DNA of 64,000 bases from Prorocentrum cordatum (GCA_963575745.1 CAUYUJ010004527.1:1-64000), one strand, 5' to 3'. Shown: positions 33,271 to 43,690, counted from the stretch's first letter. Translations and numbers: made by a program. The notes: generated from the sequence alone by a model not told the origin.

Positions 33271-33840
33271 ACCGGAAGCATTACAAAATACTCGATATCG
33301 TAAATTAAACGGGCGGCGAAAATTATAATCGATAGCAGTAACTGACGTTCCGAAAAAAACGGCGGTCAAGCATCAAATCTCATGCTAATCAGTCCGAACT
33401 CCCAATAAAAATCTGCCGGCGAATCTTTTGGGAATCACTCCGATTTCTTTCCGACGGTATCGTCTTGTAAGTCAGTACTTAAATGCTCAAAAAATGCGCA
33501 ATAATATTCAACATGAATGAGGGAAAACAAAATAGAGGCACGAAGTCCGACTGTTTGCCTAAATCCGAACGCAAGCCCCGAAAGCTGATTCCACGCCCGA
33601 GCCCGAGCTCGAGCCCGAGCTCGAGCACGAACTCGAGCCCGACCCCGAACCCGACCCCGACCCTAGGCCCGAGCCCCGGGACCTCTCGTTGCGGGGAAAT
33701 TCAACTGCGGAAAGTCCCTGGAACGAGTCATACACCAAAATGGCGGAGGGCTCGCTGGCCCATATCAGTTCAAAATGGCGGCGGCGGGGGAGGGGGGCGC
33801 CCATTCAGTACTGCAGTGAGCACCGAAGAAACCGGAGTGA
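33271..33840. other. Less repetitive stretch, no gene
   Basis: AT-richer sequence, then a hexamer-like GAGCCCGAGCTC run (33598-33670). Nothing recognisable. Confidence 0.4.
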
Positions 33841-34330
33841 TCTGATAAGCGGCCTCCCGGGGCCTCCTGGGAGCCTCCTGGGAATCTCTTGGAGACCCCT
33901 GGGGCCTGTCCTGGGCGTCCTGCGGCCTCCTGGTGCCTCCTGGGGCCTCCTGGGGACCTCCTGGAGCTTCCTCCTGGGCCTCCTGTGGCCTCCTGAACCA
34001 CCTGAGGTTTCCTGAAGCATCTTGGGGCTCCAAGGGAGGATATCCAACCTGTGGCCGCTTGGGCCCCTCAAAATGGAGGGGGGGGCACAAGAGCAGGAAA
34101 AATCAACGAATCGACACCGGATGTGTATTAACTTGACACGTTCTGATAGAGGGCCTCCTGGGGCCTCCTCTGGGAATCTCCTGGGGGCCCCTGGGGCCTG
34201 TCCTGGGCGTCCTGCGGCCTCCTGGACCTCTCTGGGGCCTCCTGAGGCTCGCAGGGTCCCATGGAGGATATGTAACATATGGTCTTCTGGGCGCCCAGGC
34301 TGGACCACCTCTCGCGCAGCTTCTGAGAGC
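33841..34330 (+). repeat. Composite repeat block, segment 4
   Basis: Two CCTCCTGGGG arrays separated by the 65-bp CAAGAGCAGGAA block at 34085-34147. The reverse complement lies at 55190-55620. Confidence 0.8.
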
Positions 34331-34830
34331 TCAGAGTTGCGAGAATGTCTTGTGCGAAACAAGCCGGACCACCTTGCGCACGGCATCTCAGAGCTCAGAA
34401 TTGCAAGGATGTCTCAGGCGAGACGGGCCAGACCACCTCGCGCAGGGCATCTCAAAGCTCAGAAGTTCGAGAATCTCTCAGGCGAAACGGGCCGGACCAC
34501 CTCTCGCGCGGCATCTCCGAAGTCAGAGTTTCGAGGATGTCTCAGGCGAAACGGGCCGGACCACCTCGCGCAAGGCATCGCAGATCTCAGAGTTTCGAGG
34601 ATGTCTCAGGCGAAACGGCCCGGACCACCTCTCGCACGGCACCTCGGGGCTCAGAATTTCGAGGATGTCTCAAGCGAAACGGCCCAGACCACCTCTCGCG
34701 CGGCGTCCCGGAGCGCAACTTTTCGAGGATGTCTCAGGCGAAACGGCCAATCCCGGCCAACTCAGAAACGAGAATTATGAGGATGTCTCAAGCGAAACTG
34801 CCAAAACCATACATTTTTTGTGAGGATGTC
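34331..34830 (+). repeat. 63-bp tandem repeat, about 8 units
   Basis: Units contain GAGGATGTCTCAGGCGAAAC, GGGCCGGACCACCTC and CATCTCAGAGCTCAGA. The period is a multiple of three, so several frames stay open (repeats of MSQAKRAGPPRARHL). I see no evidence these are translated. Confidence 0.9.
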
Positions 34831-34914
34831 TCTGCTCCGCGTTCCCTCGGCCAGAGTCAGTTTTTATCACAACAGCACCGCGTTCAGCAAGCTGTTTGGG
34901 GAAAAAAAATGTAC

Positions 34915-35160
34915 GCGGAGCAGAAGCGAAAACTAAATGTCGATAACGGCCCGCCCTCAATCCGTGACAGCCTTGCAGCCCTTTGAGAAGGAACGCGCCC
35001 GGCGTTAAGGCAAGAATCACATTTTGAAAACCGCCCGCATTCAATCCGTGACACTCTTACAAATTCTAAAACCGATTGGCGCGGCGCAAAAGCGAGAACC
35101 ACATTTTGAAGACGACCCGCCCTCAATCGTGAAGCTGTTGCCAACTTTTAAGCTCCAGGG
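34915..35160 (+). repeat. ~75-bp dispersed monomers, group 2
   Basis: Three monomers with GCGAGAACCACATTTTGAAG and CCCGCCCTCAATC. Confidence 0.8.
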
Positions 35161-35254
35161 TCTTAAACGGTGAGGACGTCTCAAGCGAAACGCCCGGCCC
35201 ACCCTAAAAACTTGCCTCGGGGTGCGACAAGGAAAAATTATGTATGAGGAAAAG

Positions 35255-35870
35255 GAATGGAGGAGGAGGAGCAGGAGCAGGAGGAGGAGGAGGAGGAGCA
35301 GGAGGAGGAGGAGGAGTTGGAAGGACGCCAGGAGCAGGAGGAGGAGGAGAAAGGGGAAGTGGAAGGACTCAATCTGTCTACGTCCACTCGCCGCGCCCGA
35401 ACAGGCCTGGGGTGGGCCATGCATTTGCGGAACTCCAGACCAGCACTCACCAGCAAACAACATGATGGGTCTCAGAACCTCGTGGGCTGAGGGGGCGGGG
35501 AGGGACAAGAGGGGGGGGGGGGCAGGGGCACGAGGAGGGCAAGGGAGCACTGCGAAGGGAGGGCCAGGTAGGAGGGTCTGAGGGATCGGGCAGGAAGAAT
35601 GTCGACCGGAGGGGAGGGGCGCGGGATGGGGGATGGGCGGGCAGGGAGGCCACGCGAGGGGATGAAAGGCGAGGGGGGGAGGGGGAGGGAGGGGAAGGGG
35701 AACAGAGGGGCAAGAGGGGGGGGGGGGGGGGCGAAGCGAGGCGAGGGCGAGGAAGGGTAGGGGATGGGGAGGGAGGGGGGGGGGAGGTACAGGGAGGAAG
35801 CGAGGACATGGCGAGGCAGGAGGGGATGTGGGAGCAGGAAAGGCACGAACCAACGAACGGGCCACCGCTG
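35255..35870 (+). repeat. Purine-rich low-complexity tracts
   Basis: GAG repeats (35255-35360), then G-rich purine tract (35480-35800) with runs of G. A short less repetitive piece lies between. Confidence 0.85.
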
Positions 35871-35871
35871 C

Positions 35872-37006
35872 GGCCAGGAGTCCGAGCCGAGTTTTCGTTC
35901 AGACCAGGGGGGCCACGCCGTGGCCTTGCGGATTCTGGCGTGTCTGGACGTTGGCGAGAAGAAAAAACGTAAATTGAGGGATGAAAAAACGACCCTACCC
36001 TGGGTTACAAGTGCGTGGTCTGTAAACCTCCTGGGACCCCCCAAAGCCTAGAGCCGCCAGGACGCGGCACATCACGCAGGGTTTACCCAGTCAGCCCACA
36101 GGAGTTTCAGCGCACAGCGCCTCGTAAACCAGGGTAGGGGCGTTTTTTCTGCCCTTGAGTAAAAACCGCAGGAACACAATGGTTGTGACTTTCATGTTTT
36201 TAGAGCTTGGGGGGGCCGCGTTGAGCCGCGGGGCAACCTGGGTGACCCTCGCTGCAATGCGGGACCACATCATGAGCAATGCAGGGGGCAAATGGTCCAG
36301 ATTGTTCACGGTTCTCTTCCGGGAGACGTTGCTGACCCCCCTGTCGTTCAGAGACGCTGGCGCGGCATTAAATGCGCTTGGTCAAACGCTCATGGTTTTC
36401 GCAACTGTGAAAGGTGTTTTAACGTACCTCGATGGCCACAGGATGACGTTCGATTGGACTGGCGCAAGTTCTCACAAGCCATGCATTTGTTGCAGCAATT
36501 GTTGGAAGAAAAATTCGGATCTCATTCCAGGGTGTTGTGCTATATCGTGCTCTGATGTCCCTAAGCTTCGGTTGCGCGATCATGGGGACATGGTCGGACA
36601 TATGGCTGCCGCGTTGGCAGCCAAGGCGAGACGTGACGCTGGGGGCATGGGCATTGGTGAGATTGAAGAGCTTATTCAGGGCATTGGATTTAGTCCAAAA
36701 CCGCTGGGGCTTCTCGCAGATGAGGGTGTATGCCGCGTTCTCGACGTAGCAGACATTATCGGCGCAGATTGGGTGCATCATGTTTTGCAGCATGGCGTTT
36801 TGTCATGGGAGTGTGCTGCTTACGCGAGGGCGTGCGAGAGCGCGCTGGGAATCGAGTTTTCGTTGTGGGGTGAGTTGGTGAAGGCTGCCTGGGCATTCCC
36901 CGCATCGATGGGCGTCAAGATTTCCCAAGTCCACGATGCGTTTTCGGCCACCTCCGAGGAGTCGAAGATCGGGGCAAGGCGGGCGATTACACATCCTCGT
37001 ATGTGA
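35872..37006 (+). pseudogene. Dinoflagellate-type ORF interrupted by a TIR element
   Basis: The reading frame runs before the insertion (SDQGGHAVALRILACLDVG) and after it, to TGA at 37006. Visible features: a Cys-rich motif GASSHKPCICCSNCWKK, then SDL, CSD, and GADWVHHVLQHGVLSWEC. The Cys motif followed by a DWxH..GV..E segment reminds me of a large family of unassigned dinoflagellate proteins that may derive from transposases (recollection, not checked). The element at 35974-36158 truncates the upstream frame. With one copy of the GTAAA duplication left, the two parts are in the same frame. The end may also carry a frameshift, since another frame (TSSYVSVEALTLSRES) continues past 37006. It lies within a chaperonin intron, on the opposite strand. 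Confidence 0.55.
35974..36158. mobile_element. 185-bp TIR element inside an ORF, 5-bp target duplication
   Basis: The terminal inverted repeats extend about 40 bp at roughly 80%: TTGAGGGATGAAAAAACGAC against TCAAGGGCAGAAAAAACGCC, both continuing CCTACCCTGG. GTAAA at 35969-35973 is repeated at 36159-36163. It has no coding capacity. It is not bounded by GT..AG, GC..AG or GA..AG at the positions needed for exact removal, so it does not look like a canonical intron. Confidence 0.85.
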
Positions 37007-37107
37007 GCGTGGAAGCCCTTACGCTGTCGCGAGAAAGTTGGTGCCCACTGGCAGGCGCACCCGCTCGAGCAGACGGTTCTCGCTCTCGACGGAGTCGGTT
37101 GCAGTCG

Positions 37108-37285
37108 GCATCCAGGAGGAGGAGGAGGAGGAGGAGGCGGAGGAGGAGGAGGAGGAGGAGGAGAGGAGGAGGAGGAGGAGGAGGAGGAGGAGGAGGGAGG
37201 CGGAGGAGGAGGAGGAGGAGGAGGAGGAGAGGAGGAGGAGGAGGAGGCGGAGGAGGAGGCGGAGGAGGAGGAGGAGGAGGAGGGC
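37108..37285 (+). repeat. (GAG)n tract
   Basis: GAG with GCG variants. The mirrored (TCC)n tract follows at 37353-37397. Confidence 0.95.
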
Positions 37286-37397
37286 GGCCCACGCGTGGCA
37301 CCGCGACGGGGACGTGTACCCATCGGTCGGAAGAAGTGGGCAGAAACAATGGGTTTCCTCCTCCTCCTCTCCTCCTCCTCTCCCTCCTCCTCCTCCT

Positions 37398-37785
37398 ATT
37401 TGATCAGAAAGGCACCTGGGCTCCCCCATCCCCCCCCCCCCCGCCGGCACCACATCTGGCCATCGGTGGGAAGGCGTTGGAAACGGATCGGGTTTCCGCA
37501 CGCCTCCCGAAGAGGAGGGGAGAGGGAAAAAGCCACTCGACTCCTGAAGCAGGAGGGCGCTGAGAGTAGACTGGAATCCGGGAATCCAAAAATACCTGCT
37601 TTCAACGACCGATGGGTACGTGGTGCTTGTCTCACGCGCGCCCCGCCCTTGCCACTCCTCGCCTCCGCGCGCCGCCCCTCCTCTGCCTCCCTCTCCCCAT
37701 CGTGCCTTCCTCCCCCCTCCCCCCTCCCCCCTCCCCTCCCAGATGGTGAGGAAGAGTGAGAAGGCGAGGGTGAATTGGGGAGGGC
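37398..37785. other. No gene recognised
   Basis: Short unique sequence and C-rich tracts (37660-37740). Confidence 0.35.
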
Positions 37786-38001
37786 GGGGGAGGAGGAGGA
37801 GGAGGAGGACGCGGATGTAGGATGGGGAGGCGGAGGAGGAGGGTAACTAGATGAGGAGGAGGAGCAGGAGGAGGAGGAGGAGGAGAAGGGAGAGGAGGAG
37901 GAGGAGGAGGAGGATATCAATGTCGCAATTCTTTTTTTTCTAACGATTGGGAGGACGAGGAGGAGGAGGAGGAGGAGGAAGAGAAGGAGGAGGAGAAAGA
38001 G

Positions 38002-38051
<50 letters not shown>

Positions 38052-38140
38052 GGAGGAGGAGGGGGAGGAAGAGGAGGATGAGGAGAGCGAGGAGGAGAGT
38101 GAAGAAGACAGCGAGGAGGAGAAGGGGGAGGAGAAGAGGC
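37786..38140 (+). repeat. (GAG)n tract
   Basis: GAG/GAA repeats interrupted at 37918-37950. Confidence 0.95.
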
Positions 38141-38149
38141 GGAGCACGA

Positions 38150-38345
38150 CCAGAGGGTGGGATGGGGATGGTATCGCGCGGTGTCGCCCCCCTGCAAGCC
38201 CCTTTATGTAGAAAGCGGCGCTTCCGCTGACAAGAAATTGGCGCTTCTGCTGACAAGGGGAGGAGGAGGGGGGGATGGGGGGATATCGCATGCCATCGCC
38301 CCTCCCCCCTATATGCAGAACGCGGCGCTTCCCTTGAGCATCATC
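38150..38345 (+). repeat. Imperfect ~100-bp direct repeat
   Basis: GGGGATGGTATCGCGCGGTG.. (38163) and GGGGATATCGCATGCCATCG.. (38277) both run into TATGxAGAAxGCGGCGCTTCC. Confidence 0.6.
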
Positions 38346-38910
38346 GAGGGTACATGTACTGTTCCGTAGGTAAGATATGTAGCATAGATGTTCGGTCGTA
38401 AGTCCCATACGTATCGGCAACATCACACGTTACATGTCGCCGAAGTCCAGAACATGTCCCAGACGTGCGCTCGGTTACTTGTGCCGCTCGCAGGTTTGTT
38501 ACCCAACCTATGCCATTACATCACCACTTGAGCGGTTACATCGCTACCTGAAGGTATACAACGCTACGTGATCAAACTTTGGGCCGCTACAGATGCACAT
38601 GTATCCTTAAATGTGGCGCAAGGGCGGCGACCTGGATAATCATAGTATAACCCTGTGTATACCAGAGAAAAACCCCAATCAATGGATGGTTTTCGCTGAA
38701 GGGATCGACCGGGAACCCGGGAGCCCAGGAACCCAAAACCCATCGAAATCGGCCCGAAACCAACAACCGGGAACCCAGGAACCCGGAACCGGGAACGCAG
38801 GAACCCAGCCTGCTACCAACATCGGCGGGAAACTTTCGCCAAATCTTTCAATTCCTGCTAGGACCCCTTCAGTGCAAGCAGTTATTGGGGAATATATGTA
38901 GACATGGGAA
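38346..38910. other. AT-richer unique sequence, no gene
   Basis: Short TTACATCxCTAC repeats (38500-38575) and AACCCGGGA/CAGGAACCC repeats (38710-38810). Confidence 0.35.
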
Positions 38911-39226
38911 ACATTTCTGATTGTGGAACCAAGAGGCGCTCCGCTTTCCTTACAGATCCACGTTGCAGACTTATGCGAAACACTGGTTTTCTGTGGACAA
39001 GAAAGGCGCTCCACTTTCCATAAGGATTCCTGTTAAAGGTCTATGTAAAACATTGGTCTCCCGTGGGGTTCCGAATTCATGTTCCACAGAAAACATTGGT
39101 TTTCTGTGTAATCGCGACGCGCTCCACTTTCCATCAGGATTCCGATCGAACGTCTATGGAGCAATGGTTCTCTATGGAATCCAGAAGCGCTCCACTTGCC
39201 ATAGGGAGTCCTGTCGCACTTCGCAT
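38911..39226 (+). repeat. ~80-bp tandem repeat, four units
   Basis: Units contain AGGCGCTCCACTTTCCATAA, GGATTCCTGT and AAACATTGGTTTTCTGTG. Moderately diverged. Confidence 0.75.
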
Positions 39227-39228
39227 AC

Positions 39229-39271
<43 letters not shown>

Positions 39272-39340
39272 ATAGTAGTAGTAGTAGTAGTAGTAGTACT
39301 AGTACTAGTACTTCTACGACTACTCCTACTACTACTACTA

Positions 39341-39400
<60 letters not shown>

Positions 39401-39560
39401 TAATTACCACCACCACGGCTACTACTACTGCTACTACTACTACTACTACTACGACGACTACTACTTTTTCTACTTTTACTACAACGAATACTACTACGAT
39501 TGCTGCAACTCCTACGTCTACCACTACTATCGGAGTTCACTGTTGCTGCAATTTCTAGAT

Positions 39561-39617
<57 letters not shown>

Positions 39618-39667
39618 GTTTACTACTACTATTAATACTACTACTGCTACTACTACTACTACTACTG

Positions 39668-39707
<40 letters not shown>

Positions 39708-39715
39708 TGCTACTG

Positions 39716-39746
<31 letters not shown>

Positions 39747-39830
39747 CATCACCACCACTATTATCATTACTGCGACTATTACTGTTACCGCTAGTACTAC
39801 CACTCCTGCGACGGCGACGACGGCGATGAC
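39227..39830. repeat. (GTA)n switching to (TAC)n
   Basis: About 65 bp of GTA repeat (39227-39298) passes through ACTAGTACTAGTACT into more than 500 bp of TAC repeat. The two halves are complementary and can fold into one long hairpin. Confidence 0.9.
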
Positions 39831-40394
39831 GACCGTCATTGCTGCAACTGCTAATACTGTTCATACGATATATTTTATCACCGTTTCGTTTTGCCAAAGC
39901 TACCCTTCGCATTACTACGACTACGAGTAGTATTGCGAACAATGCGACTGATGCTCCTAGTGGTAGTGCGACGACCAGCACAACCCACCATGATTGAAGA
40001 TGATGGTGGTCGAGCAGAAATTAGAGATTAGAGTGATGATGATTGACCATGCCCGCTGCTTCGTTATACTGCGATCATCAGAATGGAGATGTAGGTTTCC
40101 GAACGGTGGAATCCCCAGAAGAAGTTGCCCCCGAAACTCCTACGCCTCCACCAATGTGACGCAGGGGAGTTTCGACTTGAGATCCTTCGCCATCTAATAG
40201 CGTACATTGTAAGAGGCGAAGCGCGCACCGCCCTGAAGAGTTGAATCCCTGGACGGCTTCCGGGGATTGACCTGAATTTCCAGGGATTCAACTGTCCTGC
40301 CAAGGATTCACCCCCTCGCCACCCCACCCTTTCCCACTCCTTGGCGGGATGCAAATGAGGGGATAAGTCCAGATGGGGAGAGAGGCGCAACCGA
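39831..40394. other. No gene; small inverted repeat
   Basis: GTTGAATCCCTGG at 40240-40252 pairs perfectly with 40280-40292. Otherwise unremarkable. Confidence 0.5.
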
Positions 40395-40565
40395 GGTACA
40401 AATTGTACCTACGCCCCACGGAGAAGGTACAATTTGTACCGACGCCACGCAGACAAGGTACAAATTGTACTTTTGACAACGTCCGCGACATGTGCGAGGA
40501 TGTTAACGGGGGGGGAGAAGGTACAATTTGTACTTGCAACCCGCAGAGAAAGTACAAATTGTACC
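40395..40565. promoter_or_regulatory. Array of five GTACAAATTGTAC palindromes at 31-bp spacing
   Basis: The sites GGTACAAATTGTACC/GGTACAATTTGTACC start at 40395, 40426, 40457, 40520 and 40551. Intervals are 31, 31, 63 and 31, so one position of the lattice is empty. The 16-base spacers are related (..ACGCCxCGCAGAxAA) but less conserved than the palindrome. The central A/T orientation alternates. Conservation concentrated on a 15-bp palindrome suggests a protein-binding site (inference). A plain tandem repeat is the alternative. Confidence 0.6.
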
Positions 40566-40775
40566 CCAACAAAACGGTACTGGATACTCATCCTCCCATG
40601 TCCTGATCCCCCCATCGCCATCCGGACCTCCTCCTTTCCATGCTCAGCATCTCCCCACCCTACCGGCTCACCGCTCCCAGCCCTCCCCCCTCGAAGAGAA
40701 GAAGACACCCAACACTCCAGCGGCAACGGGGACCTCCCCTTCGCCGAAGGCAAAAACTGCAAATGAACATATCAA

Positions 40776-40902
40776 CGTTCGAAGGCCAGCGCGGATTTCT
40801 TGGATCCGCGCTGGACACCCCGCCCTGGCGCGCGGGCGGCGCCAGAGGCGTCGCAGTGGGCATCTGACGGATATCCAAGAAATCCGCACGGGCCTTCGAC
40901 GA
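40776..40902. mobile_element. MITE family 3 element, copy at 40.8 kb
   Basis: The ends GTTCGAAGGCC..GCGGATTTCTTGGAT and ATCCAAGAAATCCGC..GGCCTTCGAC are inverted. The core is GC-rich, like 59155-59290. Confidence 0.7.
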
Positions 40903-41025
40903 AAGTGCATACCGCATTTCTTTACATCTTCGGGACAGGGCAGGAGGAAGGGGAGCGGCAAAGGCAGGTCGAGGAACGTGGGCCCCCTGCCACACCCCAC
41001 TCTCCAGCCGCCCTGCCCCGCGCAC

Positions 41026-41089
41026 CCGCATTCTGCGCAATCTGCATGCACGGCTGCTTCAGCGCAGCCCTGATGGCGTCGACGCCAAC
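41026..41089 (-). CDS. cpn60: Chaperonin-60 (HSP60/GroEL family), internal exon
   Basis: The 64-bp exon reads VGVDAIRAALKQPCMQIAQN-A. Chaperonin-60 proteins have the order DQ-x-[VI]-G-[VI]-[DE]-I-I-[RK]-x-[AT]-[LI]-x-x-P-x-x-x-I-A-x-N-A-G here (known of the family). The exon starts after GATGCAG; the preceding exon ends LDNLDQQ, so the junction gives DQQ|VGVD exactly as in the family. It ends at GCGG before GTGCGC (GT donor), one base into a codon completed by the exon at 28874. Phase and order agree on both sides. Confidence 0.85.
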
Positions 41090-41334
41090 CTGCATCGTGG
41101 GACCGGCGGGGGCAGGCAACTGCAACAAGAAGGACGGACGATAATCACATGAGACGGAGGGGGATATGGAGGAGAACGACGTCGGCAATGCTGAGATCAT
41201 CGAAAGACGAAGCGGGTGACTGGGACTGGAGGCGGTGCATGTCTACCAGCCTCAAGCTGCCACGGGCGCTGGTTTTGCCAACATAACGTACGTCACAGTG
41301 GCGAGTCCCCATTGCGAGCCCGGCACGTGATGAC

Positions 41335-41415
41335 GAGGAGGAAGATGAGAAGGAAGACGAGGAGGAGGAGGAGGAAAAGGAGGAGGAAGACGATGAGGAG
41401 GAGGAAGAGAGTTTT
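41335..41415 (+). repeat. (GAG)n tract
   Basis: GAG/GAA repeat. Confidence 0.9.
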
Positions 41416-41439
41416 CAGGAGCTCCGGAGTTGATGCCAC

Positions 41440-41530
41440 TTTTCGTCTCCCTATTTTTCGTCTCCCTAGTGAATCCGCGCGGACCTCCGAGTTTTTATGT
41501 TTATGCCACTTTTCGTCTCCCTATTTGAAC
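41440..41530. repeat. Partial MITE family 3 end with CTTTTCGTCTCCCTA flanks
   Basis: ATCCGCGCGGACCTCCGAGT is identical to the right end of the 59155-59290 element. The downstream text (TATGCCACTTxTCGT) also matches, so the shared unit is longer than the element. Confidence 0.6.
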
Positions 41531-41724
41531 AGGAAACACATGTCAAAGACTGACGACACGGAGTCGGGGAGCCGAGAGCGAGAACACAAGCGGTTCGCGA
41601 GAAAGCGGGCACCGGACGCAGAGCCGAGAGGGCAGCCACGGAAGGGCAAGGGCGAGACCTGCAGTCCTCGGCGCCATCCTCAAGACTCTCGCACAAGAGC
41701 CTAAACGAACACGAGACGCGCCAC

Positions 41725-41935
41725 GATAATCTATGCATGCTCCGCGAAGCTCATCGTCGTCATCGCGAGACTGCAAATCATGTGGCTCCCAAGTCCCATT
41801 CCCGAAACGTACCGCGCCCGCGGCCTCGTGGAGGTCACCCTGGGGGGTGGACTTGCATTTCGCCTCGTAACCCTTCAAACGAGGAACAAGTTTCGCTGAT
41901 GCCAAAATCTCGCGCAGGAGCTCTGGCAATGCATT
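41725..41935 (-). CDS. Possible coding fragment
   Basis: The minus frame reads ALPELLREILASAKLVPRLK then GDLHEAAGAVRFGNGTWEPH. There is no stop over about 200 bases, and charged and hydrophobic residues alternate as in real proteins. Upstream the sense seems to switch frame (ITVDDENIRVS), which suggests decay. The family is not recognised. It lies within a chaperonin intron. Confidence 0.3.
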
Positions 41936-42059
41936 GAGACGCGAATGTTCTCGTCATCCACGGTTATCTGCAAGAACGCCTCGTCCTACGTGTCGCGACG
42001 GCCAGTCGTTTCGCAAGGTTGCCGTTGCTTCGAACACTGGCGACCCCAAGGTCATCTTT

Positions 42060-42310
42060 TGGTGAACGTGTTCGGGGCAACGGTGTGCGCAGCCTGGGCT
42101 TCAGCGCCGATGACCTGCACGACCTGCACGGTGTCGTGCGCAACGGCAGAGCTCCCGCGCGCTGGCCCCCGCGAGAGCGCAGGCGACAGATCGCAGAGGG
42201 AGGCGGGGAGGAGGAAGCCGCAGCCCCTGGCCCTGGGAGCCGCAGACGCTGGCAATTGGAGCTCGCCCGCCGCCCCGAGGCTAGACGCACTCTCGGCGTA
42301 CTGATGGTCA
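42060..42310 (+). CDS. Possible coding fragment
   Basis: The plus frame reads LGFSADDLHDLHGVVRNGRA and continues ARRPEARRTLGVLM with G/C-ending codons. No domain, start or splice site can be fixed. The minus strand is also open. Confidence 0.2.
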
Positions 42311-42359
42311 GTGGCCGATCGTCCCCTGGTCCATGGCCAACACCGTGTGGCGCACGCGC

Positions 42360-42535
42360 AACGACTCCGCATCCTCCTCCTCCACCGCCTCTTCCTTCTT
42401 TTTCGTCTTCTTCTCCCCCTCCTCTTCCTCCTCTTCCCCCTCCTCCTTCTCCTCTTGCTCCTCCTCCGTCTCCCCCTCCTCATCCTCCTACCCCTCGTCC
42501 TCCTTGTCCTCCTCCTCCGCCTCCATCCCTCTTTC
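42360..42535 (+). repeat. (TCC)n tract
   Basis: TCC/CTC/CTT repeats. Confidence 0.9.
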
Positions 42536-42544
42536 TAAAGAATA

Positions 42545-43230
42545 ATTCCACCCTGTCGCACTCAAAGACGTCTCGATCGGCGGGTCGGGCGTTTCGCCTG
42601 GGACTTCTTCGACATGTAGGACACCGAAGCTGGAAACTTGTAACAGCTTCACGGACGCAGGGCGGGTGTTGTTCAAAATGTGGCTCTCGCCTTGGCGCCG
42701 CGCAGATTCGTAGTAAAAGTTTGCGACCCCCCCCCCTGAAGGGGGTTCTTTCAGAGGAGCACACCCCCCCTTTTAAAGTCCAAGGTGATCCACTGGCGCT
42801 CTCTCAAAGTCTGCAGCCAGTTCAGTGGTGGGAGGCGGCTGGCCCTCAAAATGTGTCTCTCGCCGTAGCGCCGCGCACGTGTGTATGGAAAGTCTGCAAT
42901 AATTTAGGCAGGAGGGGGAGGGGGAGGGGGAGGGGGAGGGGGAGGGGAGGGGGGAGGGGGAGGGGAGGAGAGGAGGAGGAGGAGGAGAGGAGGAGGAGGA
43001 GGAGGAGGAGGAGGAGGAGGAGGGGGGAGGGGAGGGGGAGGGGGGGGAGGGGGAGGGGGAGGAGGAGGAGGAGGAGGAGGAGGAGGAGGAGGAGGAGGAG
43101 ATGAAGGGCGGGTGGTTCTCAAAACACTGCCCTCGTATTGAGCGCCGCGGGCATTGTGTCCCGCAAGCCCGCAGCAGCTCCACGGGCGGAGGGCGGCTCC
43201 GCTTCGAAACGTGGCTCTCACCTCAACGCC
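42545..43230 (-). repeat. ~75-bp dispersed monomers, group 3, with internal G-rich tract
   Basis: Reverse-oriented monomers (CAAAATGTGGCTCTCGCC, GAGGGCGG) at 42640-42900 and 43100-43220 flank a GGGGGA/GAG tract at 42905-43100. Confidence 0.7.
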
Positions 43231-43283
43231 CTCCTCCTCCTCCTCCTCCTCCTCCTCCTCCTCCTCCTCCTCCTCCTCCTTCT
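43231..43283 (+). repeat. (CTC)n tract
   Basis: Short perfect trinucleotide run. Confidence 0.95.
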
Positions 43284-43299
43284 CACGGAGCGCCCCACG

Positions 43300-43690
43300 C
43301 CTTCGTTGCACAAAGCTCCCGACAGCTTCAAGGATCAGTACGGTCGAAGCTCCTGGAACGGTCTTCTGGCGTGAAACAAGACTGTCAAGACGCAGCAGTC
43401 ACGTCGGTTCGCGGTGTTTGAAGTCCCGGAGACAGCATTCTGGCACGACTTGGGATTGTCAGGACCTTAGCTGCCCCATACGCAACACGCAACACGTGGC
43501 GTACTGATACGGAACTCAACACGCAGACTGAACACGTACGTTTTGAACACGGACGTTTTGAACACGGCACGTGTTACGTGTCAAAACGTGCGTATCAGAG
43601 CAGCTAAGGTCAGGACGTAACAGTCACGTTAATCCGCGGCGCCGAAGTTGACGGAACAATGTCTTGGCACGATTGGGGATTCTAAGGCTG
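43300..43690 (+). repeat. ~100-bp tandem repeat, about three units
   Basis: Units share CAGTCACGTxxxTxCGCGG and CTTGGCACGAxTxGGGATT. One unit is split by the MITE at 43466-43608. Confidence 0.6.
43466..43608. mobile_element. 143-bp MITE with 8-bp target duplication (hAT-like)
   Basis: Termini CTTAGCTGC and GCAGCTAAG are inverted, and the rest folds back loosely (ACTGATACG/CGTATCAG). GTCAGGAC at 43458-43465 is repeated exactly at 43609-43616. Eight-base target duplications are typical of hAT-superfamily insertions (known of the family). No transposase is encoded. Confidence 0.85.

Noticed and set aside
34345-34986. Arg-rich repeat protein (MSQAKRAGPPRARHL)
   Set aside because: The 63-bp period keeps all frames open; no start context or codon preference distinguishes one frame.
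35974-36158. The TIR element as a normal spliced intron
   Set aside because: Exact removal would need borders such as GT..GA or TA..AG, which are not accepted intron ends.
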